Positions 40,367-48,705 of a stretch of DNA of 48,705 nucleotides are shown piece by piece (within the stretch, counting starts at the first letter, position 1; each line of letters opens with the position of its first letter). A program made the translations under genes and the position numbers. Origin of the DNA: Perkinsus marinus ATCC 50983 (lineage: Eukaryota > Perkinsozoa > Perkinsida > Perkinsidae); NCBI RefSeq assembly GCF_000006405.1, contig NW_003200804.1, positions 323,070 through 371,774 of the forward strand, given 5' to 3'. Under the pieces are notes generated by a model, which had not been told where the DNA came from, made no database searches, and was given only the letters and a program-made list of their open reading frames with translations.

Positions 40367-41278
40367 ATGTCGACCACTTCCACCCCTGCCTCCAGACATA
40401 ACATCTCCCCCTACGCCCAAGCCTTGTCTTGTGACCATTACTATCATCTCGGCCTCGATACCGATATGGACCTTCAGGCTCTTTTCGGTGATGTCAAGTA
40501 CTTCGTCATGATGGGCTCTCCTGCCCGTGCTGAGACCTTCGCTGAGGTCATGGCCAACGCCTTTGTGGAGCAGGGTCTCCCAAAGCCTACCGTTATGCGT
40601 CTTGGTAAGACAGAGCGTTACAGCATGTTCAAGTGTGGGTCTGTGATCTCCGTATCTCACGGTATGGGTGGTCCCTCTCTCCATATCCTCATGAACGAAG
40701 TTGCCAAGCTCTGTAATCATGTTGGTATCATCGATAGCGTTAGGTGGATCCGTCTTGGTACTTCTGGTGGCTGTGGTGTTGCTCCCGGAACCGTTGTATG
40801 CACCACTCAGGCCATCAATGATGAGATCAAGCCCTGCTGGAGGACTGTGCAGCTCGGTAAGGTCTTCGAGATCCCTACCGATGTTCTCGATATGCAGTTT
40901 GTCGATGATATCATCGCCAGCGCCCCTGAGGATATTCCTGTTGTGAAGGGTAAGACCATGGCTGCTGATGATTTCTTCGAGGGTCAGGGACGAACTGATG
41001 GTGCTCTTACCCCTTGGTATACTGAGGAGGATAAGATTAACTTCCTCCATCGCCTACATGATGCTGGTGTCCGCAACATCGAGATGGAGAGTGTCGCCCT
41101 CATGGGCTTCTGCCAGCGTGCCAAGATCCCCGCTGCTTGCGTATGTGTGACCTTGGTTAACAGGTTGGAGGGTGATCAGATTACCTCTACTAAAAGACAA
41201 CTCGCCAAGTACAACGAGTACTCCATTCGTGTGGTCAGCAACTTCATTGCTACCACTCAGGCAAAGATTGCCCATTAA
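40367..41278 (+). CDS. Uridine phosphorylase family nucleoside phosphorylase, copy 2
   Basis: Intronless, 303 aa, collinear with copy 1 apart from the N-terminus. Active-site blocks are kept: 'GKTERYSMFKCGSVISVSHG', 'IRLGTSGGCGVAPGTVVCT', 'NIEMESVALMGF'. Differences cluster at surface positions and both copies have intact frames, so both are probably expressed. Codons end in C or T more uniformly than in neighbouring genes, which suggests high expression. The start is the ATG at 40367, with stops close upstream. Confidence 0.93.
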   Translation: MSTTSTPASRHNISPYAQALSCDHYYHLGLDTDMDLQALFGDVKYFVMMGSPARAETFAEVMANAFVEQGLPKPTVMRLGKTERYSMFKCGSVISVSHGMGGPSLHILMNEVAKLCNHVGIIDSVRWIRLGTSGGCGVAPGTVVCTTQAINDEIKPCWRTVQLGKVFEIPTDVLDMQFVDDIIASAPEDIPVVKGKTMAADDFFEGQGRTDGALTPWYTEEDKINFLHRLHDAGVRNIEMESVALMGFCQRAKIPAACVCVTLVNRLEGDQITSTKRQLAKYNEYSIRVVSNFIATTQAKIAH

Positions 41279-41970
41279 ATGATTTATTCATTTGTATTAT
41301 CCTGAATTTGTTGTATTTTTCCAAATAACGAGACTCTAGGTAGTCTCGAGGTTAGACAATAACCTAACTACTGTCGGATTTGGGTGATTACTTTATGCTT
41401 CAACATACTTGTAGATCATGCTTTGAGTTTGTCAGTTGGGTGCACGGGCAACAGAGGGAAATTATTTCTCTGCATGAGAAAAACTTGTGATTTCAAAAAC
41501 AATGTTATTATGCTTCGTGATTATAAAATTGTCCCATTCTGTTTCCCAGACATGAGAAATTCTTTATAAGCTGTTTTTATTGTGTTGACACACATAATCG
41601 GAAGTGGGCTGATGATGGTCGCAAACTGTTAGTGCTGTGGAGTAATCTCTCGAGACTAGACATTAATTTTCATGTGCCGTTGCGAAACTTCAAACGGCCA
41701 CTCCCCTAAGTGCTCTCCTGTGTCCGAACAAGCAGAGGATCCGACCGTACTCTGAAGTTCGAACGGCGAGAGCGATGGCTGCGAGCGACACACTCGGAAG
41801 ATTTCCATGTTGTCAATCTACAGCCATATTGCCTGAGCCAGTTTAGCTTATTATCACCAAAAAGCACCCACATGGAGACTTCTCCAACTGCAACGAAAGG
41901 AGTCGATATAGAAAGGCATTTTTACTGATAATAGTACAATAATGGCACTACAGTAATGGGACGGAGCTGT
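41279..41970. other. Intergenic between convergent genes
   Basis: Holds the tandem hairpins at 41329-41365 just after the phosphorylase stop; otherwise A+T-rich sequence with no supported exon or RNA gene. Confidence 0.5.
41329..41365. repeat. Two directly adjacent hairpins after the phosphorylase gene
   Basis: cgagact-ctaggt-agtctcg (41329-41348) is followed with no gap by aggtta-gacaa-taacct (41349-41365). They start 50 nt after the stop codon and may form structure in the 3' UTR. Confidence 0.85.
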
Positions 41971-44900
41971 TCAATACATGCCAACTCGCTGGCGTTGATT
42001 AATAGTTCTACCAAGTACGTCACGTTCTTCCAATGTTAAAGTGGACAAAGGCGGCCGCAATGATTCATCATACGTTTGTCGGATACTAGACGACGGAGAT
42101 CTATAGGGGTCTGCAGGAAACATTACTGGTATACCAACGAGTTGCGACGGTCTTACCCTCAGACTTATGTTCTCCCTTACATAGTGGACAGACGAAACTA
42201 GTGCAACCAGGAGGGACATGGGCACACTTCTGGTGGTACCACTTATCGCACATATCGCATGTGATCCAACTGTCTGTGTCCGTATGCAAGGTAGTGGGAA
42301 TGTTACATATTTCGCACATATCCGTGTAGACCTACCAACAGAGAGTTGGCCGACCATAGGAAATGATGGCAAACCGACTCACCGTCATGAAGTGGCGGCA
42401 ACACTCAACGAGGTAGAATACCCGCATCTGGAGAGTAGACTGGATGTAGTCCTCCACTGGGGGAGCGATCACAACGTTGTCCACTGCATGGGGAAGTACT
42501 GGTGTACCCGGAGGGAACTCTGGCGACTCAAAGATGTCCCGACACCGCTGGCCATGGCCCGACCAGTACTCCTGAGGAGCAACAATGGGGAGGGGGTAAA
42601 GTGCTGTGGGAAGGGCTTACCAAGGTCCGCCGATCTCCCACCCACGGCCGAGGCCGAGATTTCTCCGGTTTCAAATTGTGCACTAGACACTGCGCTCGCA
42701 CGCGCCAGTCGAAGGCTGCCTCAACAGCCGTAACCACACGGGATTTCAACCGTACACTCAAGGGTAAACCATCAACTTGCATTAGCACCTCCTGAAAGCC
42801 ATCACAATATACAACACAAAGAAACATATCGTAGCACGCTCACTGCCAAAAGAACTACTCTCTAGCATCAGATTCGCCTGTGCTCGCTAGAATTGCATAC
42901 TCACCAGCAAGTCGTCTATCGTCGTCGTCGGGGTGGTGGTGGTTGTGGTCTCGCCATTCCCATCCGAATTAGCTTGCTCCCCCTCGTCCCCCTTGTGGTC
43001 CTCTACCAAGGATAACTCCCAAGCTTCATATTCATGGGAGGCAGATACCAATGGATTCGTGCGAGTAGCTGAAGAACGTAAACAACACTACGTCAGCGCC
43101 GAGACAGCCTCACCAGTGGGATTAGGAACGAGCACTGAGTGCCGCCGGAGTATCGCACGAACGCTTTCCATGGTCACGCCGACCAGCCACCGCAGTTCCG
43201 CCACCTCTGCCATTTTCAACCGCACTTTCGGAGCAAACGCCAGCACCGTGAGAGCCTCCGACACTGACCATTCGGAAGCACTCCAGAGGAGGAGGAACAC
43301 AACAGGAGCAACGCTTACTCGTCGACTTCGCTTTTTTAAGGTGTGCCCGAAAGCTGACCTTTTCCGCCTCTCGCTGCTCCGGCGTCATCGCCATCAGAGC
43401 CTAAAAGTGGGGTCCTCCATAAATCAAATTTCAACGACCTACCACTCTCTGCTGTCGAAGTGCTTCCTCTATAGGCGCCCGATTTTGAGATACCGGTGGG
43501 GCGTTCCATGGGGCCATATCGAGTATACGCAGGCTCAGAGGGAGGCCCTCCATCCCCGCCTCTGTCCTTTTATTCTTCTTGGAGGTCACCGCTGGTGGTA
43601 GGCAGGCGGTGTAGAACGGCAAAGGGAAGGCGTAGTCTGGCGGCTTATGGCGACCCGCTGCTGGGAGGGCCTTCTGATCCCCACAAGACTCAAGAGCCTT
43701 ATCGATCACTCGATCGATTTCCGGATCCATCTCCGTCCTGTTAGTGAGGCTCGCATCGTCGCACTTCGCGAGGACTAGATTGATGCGCTCCTGGTAGGCC
43801 TCAGCCGCCGCCACCTCCCGAGCCAAGCGCCGCAAGAGCTCCCCATCACATGAGAAATCCAGACTCCCCAGCTCTGACGTCAGCCTACTGGCATCAACCT
43901 CTGTCGGACTCTCATCGTACTGAAAACATAACGTTGCAGAGGCGTGAGGCGCTCAGGGCAAGATCATACAACGCTCATCGATATCTCCTGATCATTCGAA
44001 CACGTCCCACAGTGCCCAGGATTTCGAGAATAGTAAGACTAGAATCATGGTACATTACCACTACGACCACGCATACACTGAGAGCTTACCACCGGGGTTC
44101 GCTGCTCCTGCTGGTTCCCTGAGCTGGGTGGTGGAGAACTGACACTCTGACAGATCTGTTGGGCCTCTTCCAACGTGCAGTCATCCTTCTCGAATGCCCC
44201 TCGTAGACGTTTGTTATCATTGCGTGCTCTTAGCTCGAGAGCGAGCCACTTGCCAACACCAGTCTGCACATACAGCTTCTTGCCCTCGTCCGCCAGCCCA
44301 GACAAGGCATCCTCATGCTCGACCGAGCTGGAGGGCCCTTCTCCAGGGAGCGCGGCCCGAGCTTCATGACTGGCTTGGATGGCCTTGATGGCTTCTTGTA
44401 AATGCCGCTTGGCCGCCTCCATCTGACGACAAGATTGAACCCCACAGGGGAGGCAACCACCCGTCCGACTCACGTGCTTTTTCAGAGCTACACACTCCCG
44501 ACTCTTATTGATTATCTCCCTCGTAAAGCCCGACTCGTCTCCCTCTTCTGGCGGCAGCGTTGCTCGAAGGATCTCTTCCGCCGTCTTCAACGTGAGATGT
44601 CGCCGCCTAGACCGCCGACTCTGCAGCAGAGTCAACCACTGGTCGGCTTCAAATGCCGCCCGCTTGGTCCTCTCCGACCATGGGAAATCAATGGCCAGAT
44701 GAGACCGCTGGCCAACGTGCTTGCGGAGTGCCGATAAGGACAGATCTCCTTCCGGCAACTGAAGCATGGTTTTGAGATCCTTCTCCCATGCTTGGACGTC
44801 TCGGACGGCACCAAGGACACCCGAAATAAATGCAACCTGAGTTCAAAGGCGAGTGATGGGTCCAACAGCAACGTGTAAGGCCGCCACGACGATCACTTGA

Positions 44901-47900
44901 TTAAGGAAGTTCATGCTGACCAATCCCATGAGCTGGTCGTCGGCTCTGAGGTTCTCAATGTACTCCTCCACCGCATCCCTGCTAGGTTTGAAGGTGCCCT
45001 CCAGGGGCCTCCCTTCCCCATCCCAATGGAACAGCTCTCGAGCCCTATCCTGCCACCCAGCCAGGCGAGCGACCAACGGTCGCAGCGTCCTGAAAAGAAT
45101 AAGACTCGAAACAAGACATATTCGGGCTGAGCATACTCCTCGAATTTCACCGTAATACACGGGCATTCGTCCACGTTCTTGAGGAGAGCCAGTAGGTCGG
45201 TGTATAACGTAGCGTCCACTGCTGAAGGCTCAGCGGGCCCTTGCGAAGAGGCCTTATGGTCAGTACTCAGTCGGGCGAGAAGGTCAGAGGAACGGCGTTC
45301 AAGGTCGAGGTTCGTCGTCTGCACAGTCCGGGCGATCTCCAAGGGCCCAGAAAGGTCTACCAAAGTGGCACCACAGCCACTGAGGACCTCCTCAGCCTCG
45401 ACCCAGAAGGTCCTGGGCCGACTAGTGGCACTCCTGACACTTCACAATGGCAGTACCACACTTTTCTCAGTAGTTCCTACCTAGTCACGTGCTTCGCTCC
45501 GCTAAGAATTGCTTGCAGTATAACAACAACATCCCATTCGCCACCAATAGTCTTCGAGGCGCTGCCATCTTCGACACGAGTCGGTTCACTAGGATGCCGA
45601 TTGGGCCACCCGAATGACCAGGAATGGAGGGACGATGCCAATTCCTCACTGACCTGAGCACGACCAACATACTCCTCGGCTAGCCGCCGCAAGAGACGAA
45701 CCTGACGTATCAAGACTAAGGTCTGCTCAGGAGAGGCGCTGTTTTCCTCGAGTTCCTTGACTTCCTCCTTAGGGACCACCAGAGCCTTCAGCGGCAGAGG
45801 CAGCAGCTCCTTATAGAGCTCCTCAAGCACAGAGGTGCTCATAGGCAACTGATCAGAGTGAGGTAAAGAATTGCCCTCCCAGCCGGCTCGTTGGGGCCCT
45901 ACCCCAGCTCCTTCAACCACTAGACTGCGGACCCTGGAGGCCCACACCTCTTCCTTGGCAGCCCCAACGAGCTGCTGCAGGTACTCTCCAGGGTTGGCCC
46001 CTGCAATGCCTCCCGCCAGAAACTTCGATAATAGTGTTAGCAGCCTCTTGAGAACGCTATGTGGACGGGGGAACTGCCATAAAAGTAACACCAATTATTT
46101 ACCACTCATTAGTACTACTACCTGAGACCCTCGGATCTCATTCATAATTTTCCCCTGCCACTTGTGCGTTTTGTCGATGACCCTTTGAACATCCCCTTCC
46201 ACGCTGATATCCCTCAACGACAGCGCCTTCACACGGTCATGCAGAGCCACGAATTCCCCCAGTCCAGGCAGCTCGTCCAGTCGCAGTTCTACCTCCTCCC
46301 TGTACTGCTGGAGGGCCTTATTCAGCTCAGTCAGCAATGCCTCGTTATCGCCACTTTCAGAAGGCGTGCTTGGACATTCCTTTTTCCGCCGCTTGGGAGT
46401 GGGTGGTGACTCCGAGCCGCCGAATTTCTCAATGCTTTTCACACGATCCAACGCCGCCACAGCGTCCTTCGTCCAGTCCTCACAAGAGGCAACCGCCCGG
46501 CTCAGCTCAGCTATCTGCTGAGAAAAATCAATAGCCTTGGTGACGTCCGATTCAAGAGCCTCTTCCACCACCAGGCGACCGTCCGAAGCAGTAGGGCACA
46601 CTTCAGCGTTGCTCTCAAGGATGAGCAGCCTCTGGACCTTCCTCAGCCACTGTCGACCTTTTCTTATCAGAGCCTCCAACTGCTGAGCCGCGTGGGGCAC
46701 ACAGACACGTGGTAGGTCGGAATGCTCCTCGAGGAGCACCGTGAGCTGATCGAGAGTGCCTCGGGCGGCAAGATCCTTCTCGCCAGGTTCCTCTCCATGC
46801 TGCAATACCGTATCAGCTTGGAGGTACTTCTGGGCCTGTTCCTGCCACGCACGACCGGCCGTCCTAGCCTCTAGTAGCGTCCTGAGCTCAAGACAGTGAT
46901 TGGGGTCGAGCTTTTCAGTGGCATCATCGTCAGCCAACAGGTGCTCCACAGTACTGAGGGGCAGCTGGGAGCGCCTCCCATGGAGCTTGGTCTGAGCTCG
47001 AGAGGCCCACTCGCTAATCGTGACATGCTCCCGCAGCCGATCTATCTTAGGGCCCAAGTCCACGTCCATGCCTTCGTCTTCATACAGGACGATTTGGCAT
47101 GACTCGAGGCAATTAGCCTGAGTCGCTTCCCTGAGCTTTTCAGCGAGTAGCCTCACCAACTCTTGCTGTTGGAGGAGATATCTGACACATTTTCTTAGCG
47201 GAGCGAAGCTCCTGCGAGACAATTCTTACCTCATCTCAGGCTCCGGAACAATGCGTAAGGAAAGGCCCTCAACGACCAAGTCCCTGAGCATCGGCAGCGT
47301 CATAAGGTTATCGTTAGGAGCCGGCTTAGCAGCGCGGACTTTCTCGCCGAACGCCTCGGCTTTTGCTACCATTCTGAGTATCTCACTCACCTAAAAACAC
47401 CGACCACAGCTGAAAAGGCTTCTGAATGGGCATCCTCCATACCTCCTTATGGACAGAATCAATGCCTCTATCGAGAGAGCGGCCTTCAGCCAGGAGCTCC
47501 TGCGCCTCAGACATACCCATTTGCCGACCACTGCTGGACGCCGAGCCCCCACCAAGCAAGCGCCGGGCCTTCAAGGTCCATTCCTTCACTCTGCCAACCT
47601 CATGGCGCAGCATATTGACCTCTCTGGGTTCCCACGGGACACGCTTACGAGGGCCCTCGGCAGACGATGACAAGACAGCAGCCCCTAGGGCGCCTTCCTT
47701 ACACAACTCTGATGCCTGGGAGGGTAACGCGAAGGGCGGCCTCGGTTTAAGCCTGTCCTCCGCCATACGAATAAGTCGGTCGCAGCTGATCTTGGACAGA
47801 GGCCCCAGGTGGTTGGGGACCAGCCCTTGAACCATCATAGTCACATCTTCAATGCCCCCCGAGTGCATTCCGGAATGTGTATAGGCGCTGCCAGGTCGCT

Positions 47901-48081
47901 TAGTAGAGGGCTGATGATGGTCTCGAGAGCGAGAAGGAGGCAGGACTGAGGGGACCACATTGAAGTGTTCGTGTCGTGTCCTCTTGTGAGGAAGAAGACG
48001 AATGTCGCCGTCTAGAGGTGGCTGAGATGAGTGAGATGTCGAACGACCATCGTAGGTTTCACTGGAGCTCACAGAGGCCAT
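41971..48081 (-). CDS. Large PLU-1-repeat and PHD-finger protein (KDM5-like C-terminal architecture)
   Basis: Multi-exon gene read from an ATG at 48081 to the stop at 41971-41973. Long helical segments match the PLU-1-like region of KDM5/JARID1 demethylases: 'EVGRVKEWTLKARRLLGG' and 'SEAQELLAEGRSLD', 'LPMLRDLVVEGLSLRIVPEP', 'CLELRTLLEARTAGRAW', 'ALIRKGRQWLRKVQRLL', and further such units in exons at 46095-47222, 45477-46094, 44911-45166 and 44045-44767. The last exons give a PHD finger: 'CEICNIPTT', 'WITCDMCDKWYHQKCAHV', 'FVCPLC'. The N-terminus is disordered with basic stretches. No JmjC, ARID or JmjN domain is visible. The join near 47383 is unresolved, so two adjacent genes remain possible. 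The role is probably chromatin binding. Confidence 0.7.
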
Positions 48082-48544
48082 AAGGGAAGGAATGTAAAAA
48101 GAATCCCGTCCTGTGGCCGGGCCCTGCTGAATACAGTTCCGACGCTTACAACGCGAACCCCGACTCACGCACAATCATCATGGGTAACCATCGAGTACCC
48201 CTTAGGGCCGATTCTCGCCATAACGATATTCACAGCAATGCAAAAAGCGCACGCCCGGATGCTCACTGAGGGTCACACCTACAATTCTGTGGACTATTGA
48301 CGCCAGCCCTGCGGCAATACACCCCTCCACACATTCTTAGCATATCCGGTTTTTCGACTCGCGCACAGCCACCACAACGAGTATGAGCACCTCGCGGCTC
48401 AGGGAGGTATGTACTTATGCTTTACCTGATATGACCTCCAAATTTCAGGGCCTAACTCTTCGTAGTTAGTGAGAAGTCGAAGACCGGTAAAAAGTTTTCT
48501 CCACATATTCTTAGCATAGACGTGTTAAAATTGCGCCTCAAAAT
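48082..48544. other. Upstream region of the PLU-1/PHD gene
   Basis: No supported exon. It holds an imperfect direct repeat of a ccacacattcttagcata-type sequence (about 48330-48350 and 48503-48523). Confidence 0.4.
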
Positions 48545-48705
48545 ACCAACTTTTACTCGTTGTGACCTCCGCACTGGCAGGCTAGTGCCTCCAAATATGA
48601 GAGTGAAACAAGGAGGGATACCATTATGAACGATCCTCTTTCTGTTGATGTATAGCACTAGATCAGGATCGGAGTTATAGATATACTCCCCGAGTAAAAG
48701 TTGGT
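48545..48705. mobile_element. Possible miniature inverted-repeat DNA element
   Basis: accaacttttactcg (48545-48559) is matched exactly in reverse complement by cgagtaaaagttggt (48691-48705) at the window edge. The enclosed 131 bp show no coding frame worth naming. The left flank ends in ...aaaata, so a TA target duplication is possible, but the right flank lies outside the window. Confidence 0.5.

Noticed and set aside
1-48705. CRISPR arrays, rRNA genes, spliceosomal snRNA genes
   Set aside because: Looked for characteristic repeats and conserved cores on both strands and saw none.

Overview
This is a nuclear eukaryotic window. Nearly every gene is cut by short GT-AG introns, mostly 41-60 nt, and the frames join cleanly across them. 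Gene density is high. The mix of conserved eukaryotic families, organellar-type helical-repeat proteins and long co-directional runs of genes suggests a unicellular alveolate, most likely Perkinsus or a close relative. That assignment is inference from style and gene content; no species-specific marker was found, and no spliced-leader gene was seen.

Layout. 1-0.5 kb: the 3' end of an old retroelement. 0.8-9.6 kb, plus strand: RagA-type GTPase (lysosome/TORC1 signalling), a basic/coiled protein resembling mitoribosomal mS26, an uncharacterised acidic-tailed protein, UNC119 (lipid-binding cargo carrier), and an equilibrative nucleoside transporter. 9.9-23.1 kb, minus strand: an unbroken block of seven genes separated by only 62-276 bp: SET-domain lysine methyltransferase, METTL21-type methyltransferase, WRAP53/TCAB1 WD40 protein, a degenerate AAA ATPase, a helical-repeat organellar-type protein, VPS8 (CORVET), and a sugar transferase. 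23.9-30.3 kb, plus strand: SDE2 splicing factor, a divergent kinesin and a small secreted protein, with tRNA-Arg(CCT) on the minus strand between SDE2 and the kinesin. 31.1-34.6 kb, minus strand: a RING membrane protein and a 12-exon Get3/ArsA ATPase carrying an extra C-terminal domain. 34.6-38.8 kb: gene-poor, with only weak hypothetical exons but a striking concentration of short palindromes. 38.9-41.3 kb, plus strand: two tandem intronless uridine phosphorylase genes. 42.0-48.1 kb, minus strand: a large multi-exon gene with PLU-1-type helical repeats (as in KDM5 demethylases) ending in a PHD finger. The last 161 bp begin and end with a 15-bp inverted repeat, as in a miniature DNA transposon.

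The most unusual signal is in the gene-poor segment. Five different 20-nt units share one architecture: a 6-nt arm, 1 nt, its reverse complement, 1 nt, then the first arm again. Alongside lie a perfect 62-nt palindrome and several pairs of hairpins that share their boundary bases. No feature type I know explains these.

Functional links that can be argued: the nucleoside transporter and uridine phosphorylases both serve nucleoside salvage; RagA and VPS8 both act on endolysosomal membranes; SDE2 belongs to the spliceosome that must handle these very short introns.
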